NCBI RefSeq assembly: GCF_000972845.2
Contig: NC_040018.1
Span: 12,249,157 to 12,313,156 of the forward strand
Length of the DNA stretch: 64,000 bases
Direction of reading: 5' to 3'
Source: Larimichthys crocea
Taxonomy: Eukaryota > Chordata > Actinopteri > Sciaenidae
This document shows, in pieces, positions 1 through 12,788 of this stretch. A program made the translations under genes and the position numbers. The notes below the pieces were generated by a model, which was given only the letters and a program-made list of their open reading frames with translations, had not been told where the DNA came from and searched no databases. Within the stretch, counting starts at the first letter, position 1. Every line of letters begins with the position of its first letter.

Positions 1-370
1 AGAATGTAGTTGGATGACTAGAACGGTAAAAGCTCTATTGATTGACCAAAGATAATTAATTAACGATTTTATCTTTCGAACATTTGATTTTCTTTTACTT
101 CTCACCTTTAAAAACATCTAAGATGCTATCAGTGTAAAATTAAAATCAAGTCAGACAGTGTTGGTCCAGATTTACATGGACAGATGTCCACAGGGAGAGT
201 TTTGCACTTTGCACACATATTTAACAGCCAGTGTGACGCACAAGAAATTAGACATTTATACTCATCTATTCATTTTACTTAACCTATTGTGGTCACTTGC
301 AGCTCTAAGCATGAATAGGCCGTTAACATAATACAATACTTTATCTTTGTTTGGGTGCATTGTGTTGCAG

Positions 371-481
371 AAAAAAGATCCTTTAAAAGATCAACACGTG
401 GAACAAGCAATGAGATGGAGCAATAAGATTCAGTCAGCACCTTCTGTTGCAGCTGTTAAAAGGGAACGCATTCTTGGGAAG
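371..481 (+). other. Exon-like open segment of unknown identity
   Basis: A 111-nt segment (37 codons, no stop) is preceded by a T-rich stretch and a cag acceptor, and followed by a gtattg donor after an AAG codon. The encoded peptide begins KKDPLKDQHVEQAMRW and ends KRERILGK; it is hydrophilic and basic and I do not recognise it. Its length is a multiple of three, so it could be a cassette exon. It lies on the strand opposite pde3b. It may equally be a chance open frame or a piece of an old transposase. No partner exon was found nearby. Confidence 0.25.
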
Positions 482-3400
482 GTATTGTTAAAGAAAAAAA
501 ATGAAGTCAACCGACAACAACAAAAAGTTTGAGACGTCATGGGCAAGATCGTTATCACCGTAGACGATGACTAAAAGGATTCTTGAGCCTATCCTACATG
601 TCTTTTAGCAAAGTGTTCTTATGACCAATGACTTTTTAGATGCACATTGGCGAGAGGAATGCGACCTTTGTTACGTCAGGAATTTGAACTTATTGGTAGA
701 AACACATGTGTAATTAATTAATAATATGAATTATTCCATTTATATGTGTGAGTTTCAGGGCCGTGGTTATTGCACACACTGGCTCACTGTCATAGTTTAC
801 TAGGACAACTAAATGGAACAGAGCCATTGTTCATGTTATTAGTAACACCTGTGCTTTTTCCTGCTATGACGAGCCAAAATGTCTGCGGTGGAAAAAAATT
901 ACACAAAACAACAACAACAACAAAAAAAAACCCTTTCTGCATAAAATTAATTCAGGTGCTCTGACTGTGGATGACACGAGGACCAGCACACACCTGCGTA
1001 AGTTAACGTAAGAGTGTGTAGCTTTTGTAAGAAGAAATCGTCAAAAGTTAAAATTAGAAGCAACAAAACACTAATTCATGGATCCTTGGATGACCAGTAG
1101 CGTATGGTGGTTAACTTTAGATAGATATTGTCATGGAACAGACATTACTGAGCCATTTCATCAAAGCTTATGATATCAAGTTCAATCATGAGAAGAGGTT
1201 TAAGACCCCATCACAGAGGAGTCACAGTGCGCTGCCAGCTTTGTTTATCCTGGATTTGACATTTGCATTGCTTCCACCATTTAACATTTGCATTGCACCA
1301 CGTCCCAACCATAAAATAGAAAAAATGGAAGCAGAAATGGAATCAGTGACAAAAAATGACAGCAGAGAGGCAGAGAGGACACAGAGCCTCATACGTGCAC
1401 ACCAGTAGGAGGAAAGCCAAAGAGGTCATGATGGAGCCTTTTCGAAAGAAATGGGGCAGCAGCTACTTGGCGTCTGCCGTGCTTGATGTTGGAGGAGAAG
1501 CCACAAAAACGGCATCGTAAATGTCAAGTTAAATGTGTACAAGATCCACAAAAAAAATAAAAAATAAATGCTGTATAGATGCACTAATTTTCATAAAGAT
1601 ATTAGCAATTTTGAAAGTTAACACGAGATAACCTATTATATAGTTTTGTTTTATGGGACACATTTCTGATCATAGTCTTGTCTTCAACCTTTTATAAAAA
1701 GGTAAATGCTAAAAAAAAAATTATAAATCCTAAATGCTAAATAATTAAGACTGCCCTTTTTTTTTTTAGAATATAAAGATTTGTTTTGAATTCTTGCCCA
1801 ATTTCAATTAAAAAACTATACAAATGGTTAATTTATTTGATAAATATTTAAAATCTACTTAAAATTCTATATTGGTGTTTGTTTTCACATACATTTTTTT
1901 ACTCCTCGTATTATTTGTTTTAAAGCAAAAAGAGATTATCATTATTATTGTTATACAAATATTGTACAGGAATATACAGAATTATATCTGCCTGGAAGCC
2001 CTAATGATAAATAAGAATAATTACTGTCTTGCTTTTTCAGTTGTTTTCAGGTTGAAATATGAGAAGTGATTGTGATAGTTAATCATAAACCCAGCTCTCT
2101 TATAGATTCAAAAACAACAACAACAAAGCGACAAATCTGATGTTACACATTTGTGCTTTAGTAGAAGTGGAGGCTGACACGGTGCACTGCATTGACGAGG
2201 AATCTGTAGCTTAACGAGAGACAAGTTTAACTGTCAGCGCTGACTCACACATATGAAGTGTGACTCAATGCCAATGCCACAATCTGAGTAAGGTCAGCCC
2301 TACTACGTCAATGATGAACTTTTTCCCACAATGGTGTGTTTCATGCTCAAACGGCCCGTAACTTTTTGATTGTACTCAACAACAAAACGCAGTAGTCAGC
2401 TACCAATGCTGGCAAAATACAGCCAGCACAACATTCGGAGTGTTTTTAAGACCTACAGAAACCATAAAAAGAAAAACAGACCAAACTGTATTTGAATCAG
2501 ACGTGCATCTTTCTGCTCTTTTTCTTCTAATTCCACTGTGTGCTATCTAGTAAATGCCACAAAATATTAAAAATATAATCTTATATAATCTGCTAGAAGG
2601 TAGGTCACATTTACTAAGGATTTGTTTGAAACCATGTCCCTTTATTCACAGCTAAGCTTCTGGTCAGATTTACTGCAGGTATAGGTCTCAACTATTCACA
2701 CAGGACACAAAATATTTAAAATATGTATTCATTAACAGAGTTCATCTTGTAAAAAGTGATTCAAGACACCTGTTAAATCCAAGCTGGTGGCCGCAAAACA
2801 GACTCTCCTTGAGATGAGCTCCAGAAGAGACAAAGAATGTGCCTTTTTACAACTCTTGGGATGACAATTTTACACAACTAAATATATTCTGCATAAAGGT
2901 ATTGAATCCATGTTTGACTTTGACCCCACGTTTACTGGAAACCATTCAGTAAATCATGCTCCTATAAATAGTTGTAGGGCGGTCTGCAGTGCAGGCTATG
3001 TATGCCGGTTACATTTTATCTGAGCTTAAATTTTCTGTTGACCTGGAACGCAGCAATTCATCGCTATCACAAGAGATTGGCAAGAATATAGGCACGTATG
3101 ACCTTTAGAGAGTGGTGGCAGAGAGCCCAAGTGTAAATACTCTGAATAGTACTTCTTAAAGTCCTTTCTGCTGACATTGATTTGCTGATCTGCAGGTTCA
3201 TATAAATATCCCAGGTTTACCCAGTGTTAACGCAAGTAATTATTAAAAGCACCGTTGACCTTGTGACGCACAGAATGTACAATCAGAGGCTGACGAGGGC
3301 TTCACATGTCATCAAAAACATTTAAGCAGCTGTTTATTGAGTTACAATAAGTAACCAGATCTGCTTCTGACAGGTCTCTCTGTTTTGTTTGTCTTTTCTT

Positions 3401-3999
3401 ACAGCTCTATTTCTCTCTGCATATAATAGCCCATAGTTTGGTTTCTCACAAGCCGTTTGAAGTTTAGCATTATCAAAGACTCAATATGCCAGGGGACAAA
3501 GGTGATCTCAGAGTTTTCTGCTCAAACTGTGTCCTGACTGTGCCCTACACTAAAACAGCTTTACTGTCCAAGTCAAGAATCATCTTGTAAGTCTAATGCC
3601 ATGTTTAGACAGACAATACCGCATGAAAATCTGCAGCCTCTTCATTCATTTCAACCTGGCTCCGTTGAAAACGTTGAACCCGACTCAACTTTTACAACAA
3701 TGCGGTACGACGTCATACAGCAACGTTCCAAATTCTCAAATCAAATATGTGCAAGCGCACATTCCAGGTAGATTACTTTGTAATGTGGACAGCATAGTTC
3801 TAGCACGTACGTCACAATAGTATATCCTATCAATAGTATTATCACCTGCTCTCTGGTGTTTTGGCATCTGATAGGCCTCCAGTATGTTAACATGGAGCCA
3901 ATCTGATAACAGTGGAGCTACAATCTGTTAGATCAACAGGACGGTGATTCGGTGTGACAGGATCTAACTGCACCACATGTATGTATTTATGTATATTTG

Positions 4000-4006
<7 letters not shown>

Positions 4007-4032
<26 letters not shown>
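4007..4032. repeat. (AT)n microsatellite
   Basis: Thirteen AT units, flanked by other TA-rich sequence with TGTAT/TATTT steps. Confidence 0.9.
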
Positions 4033-5375
4033 GCATAAAATATTTTCTTTAAAAAAACTTTGTTGTTGATTTTTCCTAAATCTATTCTTTGTTCATTTCT
4101 CCTTAGGTGAGCACTGGTTCATTGTATAACCCTGTGGTCATCAAGCATTGATGCCAAACACTAACACAAACATCTCAAATGCGAAGCTCAACTGAAGTTC
4201 AACATATTTTAAAAGACAACATTACGTCACAGAAAAACACGGAAACTGTGCTGTGCTGGTGTTTATATGATCAGCTTTTCATACTTTGAATATTTTGCAT
4301 TTTTTTAGTTAGTAATTTGTTGTAAATCTTCTGTTCTGACAGGTAGTATCTGAAAACAAATATTTTTTCCAGCATATTCTAACTTAGACGGTTTCTCTCT
4401 ATCAAAGTGCAAACGTGATGTATGTCCTTCACACGACCCCTTTTTTTTTTACCACTGTGGAGCCCAACACTAAGCTATAGTTTGGAGGCTGGGAGGCCTG
4501 AGTGCAACAGGAAGGTTATACCTGATATGGACATGAGAGCTAGATGAGGGAGGCTCGAAGCCTTGTAAGGGAACATCTGGTTTTATCATGGAATCAGTGC
4601 AGGCTCCTCTCATAAACACAACCTAACGCCTGAGCCCTGGAGCTCTGGCCAATAACAAGCATGTGAACACAAACGCCATCCATCAGAGCCGAGCAGCGGG
4701 AGGAGGAGTTAACAGGGAAGTAGAGACAGACACAAAGAACAGTGAGAAAAAGACACCACAACAGAAATTGTGTGTTAAGTAAATCATTTACAAGCGAGTG
4801 ACTAACGCCGGCTGCAGGCCGCTTCTCATTTCTGCTTTACATATGGCATTCACAACGCTGCCAGTACAGCTGAGGTGTCAGGAGGGTTAAATTAAAAAAA
4901 TGCTTAAGAAGCTTACAGTTGTACACTTGTCAAGTTAAAAAGGTCAGAATCAGTACGTACTGTATCTGAAGCTCCTCAGCATTGTCAGTCTAGTTGTTAA
5001 TTAAGTGGAGAACACACTTTTTAGTAACTTATAGAGGAATGGAGTAATTTCACGATTTCAGTCATAGTGAAAGTCTGTTTGTGTGCACCATAGCAACAAA
5101 GGGCATGCTGCAGCCTGTCCTGAACGTGATGTGAAGGCCTGGTTGGATCGCAGAGCTAAAGGTCAGCATCATACGGAGCTTCTACATGTACTTTTCAAAA
5201 TGCCTCACAGCTACCAGGTTTCCTGTCTGCCGAGTCTAGCTGGATTTTTTCTTTTCTTTTTTTTTTTTCTTTTTACGAGGAGTGACAGTCTACGGGAACT
5301 TTGATAAGTGATATAAGATCATAAATTAAGTAGTCGTAAATATAATTTGAAAAAATTTAAAAAGGTACAGTGCTC

Positions 5376-5610
5376 TATGAAAGTAATGGACTGTAAGTAT
5401 GTTTTTATTAGTCTATAATCACCTGAAAATAAAAATTGTTCTGTTTTTGTTGTTTTTCTGTTCCTACAGATGCCGCAGGTCCTCTCTCACAGAGTCCACC
5501 ATGTTGAACCACAAACTAAACTGGCTCCAAATAGGACCTTGCTAGATGATATGCTAGAAATGAGAGGCTGAGGTGAGATGCTATTAAATCCTGCACACTT
5601 CTGTCTTTAA
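5376..5610. mobile_element. Probable MITE-like teleost interspersed repeat, fragment
   Basis: The segment resembles a non-autonomous element that I know as widespread in teleosts. The recognisable parts are the block around ATAATCACCTGAAA at 5416-5429 and the terminal block AATCCTGCACAC followed by CTTTAA at the right end. That end reads, in reverse, like the AAAGGGACCAGTGTGTAG terminus of the better-preserved element at 15569-15826. The left end is not clear. Family membership rests on memory and needs a repeat-library search. Confidence 0.4.
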
Positions 5611-8553
5611 TATGCATTTATCAATACACTCAAAGACAAACACATATTTACTGTATGGTTCAGTCCACGTTTAGCGACCCTTATTTCTAGCAGTAGCAGG
5701 AAGTATTTTAGTAGTTTTGGAGTTCCTCAAGGGCTAAAAATGCAGTTTTAAGGCCTGTGTGATGTTTGACTTTTTTCATAGATTTCTATTTAAATGCTTT
5801 AGAATATAAAGATGTACTACATTCTTGTATAATCTGGACCTTTCTGAATGATAAACTGTCCAACACCGTTCTCCAGTTCTGTCATTTTATCCAGCACAGA
5901 TGTTTCAGGCAAAACGCCCTTCTTCACTGTGAGGCAAATACCCACGAGTGTGCAACAATCCACTTCCCCAGTGTGGCCAGACAATGGACAACTGAACGCT
6001 TTCTACTACAATGTGTGGGCATACTTTTACAGCAGCTGATAGTTTACAGCACCAACATAACAGGTCAGGGCCTAAATCCTACAAGAGTTTAAGAAGCCAA
6101 AGAAAAATGTCTTTTGTTTCAACTTCCGAAAGCAATGAGTTTCATGAGAATAATCTACCCTGGCTTGGTACAGGGGTGGGGTGTTTTGGTATTTCACATT
6201 GTGGAGTCCCTCGTGTTTAGCGCACACATAGTGAGACTGTCACCCTGCCATGAGGCCTGCGCGTTCTCGGAGACAAATATGGAGAACCTGCTGTTGGTGC
6301 AACACAGAAAAGAGAGAAAGAGAGAGCCTGAAAGAGGGAGGCCACACATTTTATGAATCAAAAAGGAAAAGAGTAAGAGAGACCAGCTGAGTTCAAGAAA
6401 GACTGAACAAACAAACGTGTGCAGGGCAAGAAGGGAATTTCATGAAATTATGCTGTAAATCTGTGCAGCCTCTATAAGATCACAGAAGAACACAACCGCT
6501 GACATCCAGCAGCAAAAAGTTCACAACTGCTCCACTTTCATTCCTACCATTAAAAAAAAAACATTGCATCAACAATATTTTAAATAGAAAAGATATTAGC
6601 ACAAAAGCATTTCAGGGGGGCTATTTGGGGGTGACCTTCATCACAGGATGCAGCAGTCACATGACGCCTATTTCAACACAGGACACCTCATTTATTTGTA
6701 GATACTTATCTTCTGCTATTGATGCATTCAACAAACATAAATTCCTGAGCCAGCACTGGGCATTAACTTAAGTGAACAAAATGCATCCTGAACGGCTGTT
6801 AAAAACTAAGAAGGAAGACATAGAGTCGACTAAAATGTAACTGCAGCTACATGATTGTGGACTGAATATATTTTTGAGTGATAAATCCACCTTACAGCAT
6901 GCAGTTTACAGTTTAAACACAGTGTCGCCAGGCAGGAAAGGTGGCTTTCAGGGTGACTGAGGTCTTCAGTTTCTTTCCCCTCAATATCCCATCTTAGGAA
7001 TGAGCGGACTCAGCAGGGCTGAGCTGACAGAGTGCGGGTCAGAACATAATGCTGGAACCACCAGAGATCAGCATTTTACATCTGTAAGTATAAACTTGGA
7101 GCTCGCCGAGCTCTGCCTACATCACCTGAGACAGATGCCACACGGCATAAATACTGGAACACTGGCCGACTGTCAGATGAGTCACACAAACAAACCTGAG
7201 GTAGGTTTACTAAACAGAGTTTAAGGAGAGCAAAGGTGAGGCCTACATGTACCAGGATTTGTGTACTATACAATCCTGTTTTTTGGCAGAACTTTACATT
7301 TCTAGGTATTAAGATGTTGTGGCACTGCTGAAAAGAGCACTCCCGTTCAGGAATAAAGTTCATAAAGGGCAGGACATCAGAAGAATATCAGCAAAATACT
7401 GATCGCTAAGTGGAAGAATAAAGTAAACAGAGAGATTTGTTCAGATAAAAGACAGAACTTTATAATATTTTTATGTTTTTATAAATCCTTTACATCACTG
7501 TACAAATAATCTACAACATCATGATGTAATACTGACTTTAGGACACCCACAAAACTCTTCATTGCAGTTGGTAACTCGTGGTTTGTTTTGGAAAGTAGTG
7601 CTGCCTGAACGTCCTCCTGAATGTGACCTTTAACTTGTTTCTCTCACTGCTCTGTTGCTCCATGAGAAGCTCACAGTTACCTTCACTGCAATATCTGCAT
7701 GGACTGGCTATTAATGTGTCCAAAACATGATAAATGATGTTCACTGTATACATAGCTTCACTGACTGCCTCTGTGATACTTTGGTAGGGCGGCACAGTTT
7801 CAGCAATCTTTGCTTCGACAAACAATTAAAAAGGTCATTGATGCTTCCCCGTGCGGTAGATCTGGTGCGTCAAACCAATTCATATTAACAGATTACATGT
7901 ATTTGGGCTTTAAGTGTCTTTTAAGAGCACCGTGATTAACTGGTTAACTGGTTTCTCTTCTCTGATGTGGCTGCGTAAAGAGGCGAGATCATTTTCACTG
8001 GTTTCCATGTGAGAATCAATTCTTAAGCTCACTCAGTTCAGGTGAAGAAAAACGTATTCTCATTACAAGATTTGCACATCTGTGTAAGGTTTTATTTACA
8101 AGCATATTAAGGACAAAGTTTTCTCATTGAGCAAAAGGGTATAACTACATATTTTGTTTGCAGTGATGGATGAAAATAATGTGACGGCGGTTTAGCTAGC
8201 CTTAATAAATATGTAGGAGTCTCATATTTTGAACAGTAACATCACTGTTACCTCTTGTCAACACATGGTTTGTAGCTGTTGCATAGACATGAAGCAGAAA
8301 ATAATGCAACAACTATAAGCTATATCTAAAAGCTAGCCTTAAACAATTTAGTTTGCATTTTTCCATTTTTCCTAGTCTTAATTTGTTCCAAGTCTGTGTT
8401 TTTGCTACTTACACAAACAGCCGACCTGACGTGTCTGAGTTTTCAGATCACTTAGCAACTGTAACATGAAACTTTCTATATGATCACTATGCCCGGTAGA
8501 GTTCACCTTATGACGCAAATACTGCATCTTTAATCCTTGCCTACCCCCAGCCA

Positions 8554-8592
8554 ACTGGGTGCTCGGCTGTGTCTGCAGCCTGAGCACCCAGT
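8554..8592. repeat. GC-rich perfect-type hairpin
   Basis: The arm ACTGGGTGCTCGGCTG (8554-8569) is followed by a 6-nt loop and then its reverse complement with one bulged T (8576-8592). This makes a 16-bp stem with a single bulge. No gene is recognised around it. Confidence 0.75.
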
Positions 8593-9369
8593 GCCTAATG
8601 CCCCGTGTCTGTGGTGCCATGCCAGGGTGCCTGCTGTTGATATGTGGCATCGAGTCCACTGTTGATCCAGTTGATCCTTTGATACAAGGCAGGGACAGAT
8701 AAGGACAAAGGAGGGTCACAGCGCAGCAGGCAATCCAATGCATTATCAAATGTATCATAAGCAGAGGGAAACTTGTCAGAGCTTCTGTAACGTATAAATA
8801 CATTGATGCGGTGTCTGTTTAATGAATAAAGAAATTTATCTGTTGCTCGCTTCACTCTGCAGCTTCAGGTGTGACCAGTAAGCTGAGGGGGATTCAGTGT
8901 CGTGCTAACCGACACTTCCAACAATTTCACCGGTGTTCTGCTTAAATAAAAGTCTCTTTGGCCACTAAACCACTGCCCTGTTGACCCCTGAATATCCCTC
9001 TCCAAAAATTCTTATAAGCACGTCATGTCAAGGCCTTCGCTGGGAAGCAATGACAGTTTGGGGCGGGCCACAGTTCTGACTGTATCTGAGCAGCACAGTG
9101 TGCATTCGCTGCAGAGGGGGTGTGCGATTAAAACCGTGTGTTCTCCGCTCACTCGCCCTGTCATCAGTGAGCACCATATGACTGCTGCAAAACACCTATC
9201 TCTGCCCATAGACCACCAGTCTCTGCTAGCGCTGGTTTATCTCCAGCAGCAACCTGCGTCAGCCATAATAACTCACAGTCAGAGCACAGATGCAGCAGAC
9301 ATGACTGTCTTCTACTGTATATAGGCTGGTAAATGACTGCGTCATTGCTCTCGAACTTTACCTCACACG

Positions 9370-9389
9370 TAAAAAAAAAAAAAAAAAAA
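9370..9389. repeat. Poly(A) tract
   Basis: About 19 consecutive A residues within otherwise unassigned intronic sequence. No retroposon body was identified beside it. Confidence 0.8.
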
Positions 9390-10261
9390 CGAGGATACCG
9401 TCTCATGCGTGTCAAGAAAGCACAAGCAGATTATGTAGCTTGAGCGCAACTATCTCACCGTGACAGAAATGTACTAAATTCTTGCAAAGTTCTGACTGAT
9501 AATGTAAATCCTGTAGACGAGCTTTTTGCTTGGTCCACTCTTAACAGGTCAAATTTCGTGTGCTTGTCACAGCAGAGAGAAAGGCAGGGGGGTGGGTGTA
9601 GAGGGAGAGGATGATACAGGTCCCCGGGAATTGATTACACTGAACAATGGCGAGCAGATCAAGAGCAACCTTGGCCGGATGGGGGAGATATCACAGTGAA
9701 ACTCAGACACTTTCATCAGACACAAAATCTCACTTACATTATGTGTAAGGAGGGGGGGGCGCACACACAGGCATTTGAGCCTGAGTGTGTGTGTGTATGT
9801 GTGTGCTTATGTGTTGGGGGAAGGGTGGATGGGGGTTAAAGTGAGAAAGAAAAGGAGACAGCGACAGACTAAAGAAAAAGTGAAGAAAAGGGGGTGGAGA
9901 TTGGCCGGGAGCAGTCTCACCCCCCCTCCCCTAATTTTTTATTTTTTTTTGTCTTAACCTCATCGTTCCACTTTGTAATATTTACTTTTACTTTTATTTT
10001 TATACATATATATATAAATATATATATATGTATATAAGAAAAATTGTGCACAGTTATTGGAAATGGCGATCCTGTTGGTTGAAGTTAAGGTTTTCATTGC
10101 AGTGACTAATAGTGCTTCTCAGTTTTGCCCTTTTCAGTGGGATCTGCCCTCAGCTGCTAAACACACACAAGCCCTCCTCTGTAGCTGCGGCTGACGTCAA
10201 CCGTCACTTAGCAACAGCCTTTTGGTGTAAAAGCAGCAGTGCTGACACCGTTTTCAAAAGA

Positions 10262-10370
10262 GGCGCACAGAGAGAAAGACAGAAAGAAATTCAGAGAGAA
10301 AGAGAAACAGAGATAGAAGAGAATGAAACGAGGGCGAGAGAAGTAGAAGGGAGAAAAGTGAGTGAAAATT
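10262..10370. repeat. Purine-rich (GA-rich) tract
   Basis: About 110 nt that is almost entirely A and G on the plus strand, built from imperfect GAGA, GAAA and ACAGA units. It yields long arginine/glutamate-rich open frames that are composition artefacts rather than genes. Confidence 0.7.
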
Positions 10371-12182
10371 TGGGGTAGGTTTTGCTGCATAACGTTTCAC
10401 TGAAAAAACTGCATAAAAATGCAAAAGAAAAAAAAAAAGATTGTGAGAATTATTTAGTGCAACAAAAAGCTGAAATCACCCTTGTCTGACCATCCCTTTA
10501 AATGATCACATACAGCTTTAAGAGCGTTGAAGGAAAAGATGATGTTATATCAATAAAGTCGTCTGGAGGGTATTAACAGTCAGTAAAACTACGGTGGGTA
10601 CTCATTTAAATACAACTTAAATTTACTACACCTCTATTTTCCCACATGTTTAAATTCCCAGAGCAACAAGTTGGAGTTGCATGGGCGCACAACTATACCG
10701 GCCCTCAATCAAACCTAACCATGCTCTCTCTCCCTTTTCTCTCACCGGACTGAACAAACAGTCAATACATGCAAGGTTCAACAACCTCATCCTGAACTTA
10801 AAGCTCAGCCACCTGAAATGTTTGCATTGTTGGGAACCTTGTGGTGTGATCAGAATCTTTTTTTTTTCCCTTTCTTTCTTTCTTTTATGACAAACTGTGT
10901 AGAAAATAATCCCACACTTAAAAAAAAAAAAGTGTGATTGTGTTGTAACAGCTTGGGGAACATTTTGTCATTACTTATCTTATCTAACCATTTATTATTT
11001 GCCTTTTTTTTAATGTAGTTGAAACATTAAAACAATCAAACGAACAGACAGAGGTCGGGACATCACATCAAGTTCTCATTAGAAAAGAATAAAGGGAAAA
11101 AAAAGGAACGAGCTGCACAGCTCTTTATAGGCAGCTCCAAACACAGCATCAAAAAAGCCATTAACTACGTACTCAAATATAGTAATTTATGGACTACTTC
11201 ATAAACAAAATGTTAAAGGAAGACACAAAATAAAAGCGTCTGAAAACTTTGCGAGCCCTCTTTTGATGGTGTCTCTTCAGACACCAGAGTCATTAGGCTA
11301 AGCTCTGGTAGACCTATCATGAAAACTAAAGAGCTGCAAGCTAATTGCTGGTGATCATGACGCAAACCGTTTCCAGGGTAACACGAGTTTTGGAGTACCC
11401 GCTCCAGCATTTCCTCATCTGTTTGCACTCACACCAGCAGGCTGACAATGCAGTCGCTGCATCCTGTTTCACTCTGCAGTCAGCCAAACACACACAGTAC
11501 CTCGCTCAGCTTAACCCTTTCTACCGGTCCTGCTGCTGCTGCCGATGAAAAATTCAAAGCAGCTATGCAAACTAGTTCTGACGTTAAAGAAAAAAAAAAA
11601 AAGCAGGATGAGAATGTACGCACAGAAGCTGTCACAGCAGTCTATCTGGATCCAATGACGACGGGCCACATTTTAATCAGTACAATCCCCAAAGTAGTAC
11701 AATGGGCATTTCCAGTATGGATTAGAAACACCTGAAAAAGCTCAAACACACACATAGGCAACGTTCAAAAATGTAGATTCAGCTCTCGATTTGGCATTCA
11801 GAAAATGTTTACCTTATATCAAAGCTACCTGTGGCACCGATGAGGAGTTGCCTAGCAATGAATTAGGACATCTTAGTCCTGTTACACAAGCTCCTAAACA
11901 CGGACGTTAACTTCACACATCACTCTCCTTTCGAACGACAGATAAGCTTCAGCTGCAATTCATCATACTGAATTATATTTTTGATAATCAGCTTAAAGTC
12001 ACATTAACAACACTTTTGCTAAAGACAGCCGTTTTAATTCAGAATCCAAAAATCATAAATTATAAATTAAGATTAGTCCAACTGAATCAATACCTGCATT
12101 ATAAATGAAACTGCAGATGCCACATGAGACTTACTTTCACATGGACGCAGCATTGATAATGAAGATTAACGTTTACGTAAAA

Positions 12183-12185
<3 letters not shown>

Positions 12186-12220
<35 letters not shown>
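12186..12220. repeat. (CA)n microsatellite
   Basis: An uninterrupted CA dinucleotide run, the first of four dinucleotide arrays within about 600 bp. Confidence 0.95.
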
Positions 12221-12222
<2 letters not shown>

Positions 12223-12338
12223 ACCTTTAACAGCAGATAACAGTCACTTAATGGCCTTTATTTTAAGGCAATGCACTTTTTCTCTGTCAGCACAGCCCTT
12301 AAAAGCGACAGTCTATTCCAACTAAACTTACATATACA

Positions 12339-12348
<10 letters not shown>

Positions 12349-12390
<42 letters not shown>
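12349..12390. repeat. (CA)n microsatellite
   Basis: About 21 CA units, immediately after a TACATA-rich lead-in. Confidence 0.95.
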
Positions 12391-12391
<1 letters not shown>

Positions 12392-12467
12392 TTAAATATA
12401 TATATGTAAAATTAAATTGTCTTGAGCTCAAAAGGTTATCTTAGTTAGTCTTAACTCTTTTTTTTTA

Positions 12468-12468
12468 A

Positions 12469-12502
<34 letters not shown>

Positions 12503-12505
12503 TAT

Positions 12506-12538
<33 letters not shown>

Positions 12539-12562
12539 TAATAATAGATATATATATATATA
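12468..12562. repeat. (AT)n microsatellite, interrupted
   Basis: About 95 nt of AT dinucleotides broken by AATA and GATA steps. It is self-complementary over its whole length and probably difficult to assemble. Confidence 0.95.
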
Positions 12563-12767
12563 ATGCAAAATTAGATTGTGGTGTTCAGAGGTACAGAGCA
12601 CCACAGCATTCACACTAAGGTTTAATTTAATTATTCTTTATACATTTAATCATATAAGATGGACTTATTTGTTTTTATATCAGACTGAAAAAGATGCCGT
12701 GACCAGAATGTGGAGGATTTGCTGTATACTGGAAAATAAACCTAAATGCTTAGTTCAGCACACACTG

Positions 12768-12788
12768 CACACACACACACACACACAC
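12768..12788. repeat. (CA)n microsatellite
   Basis: About ten CA units; the last member of the 12.2-12.8 kb dinucleotide cluster. Confidence 0.9.

Noticed and set aside
5766..6092. Plus-strand 108-residue open frame
   Set aside because: Two overlapping frames of similar quality, no homology recognised and no splice context; treated as chance.
7559..7825. Minus-strand 88-residue open frame
   Set aside because: No family recognised, no ATG at the stated start, no convincing splice pair, and not a PDE3B exon.
8405..8855. Overlapping minus-strand open frames of 132 and 86 residues
   Set aside because: Compositionally ordinary, unrecognised, and covering the hairpin at 8554-8592; probably chance frames.
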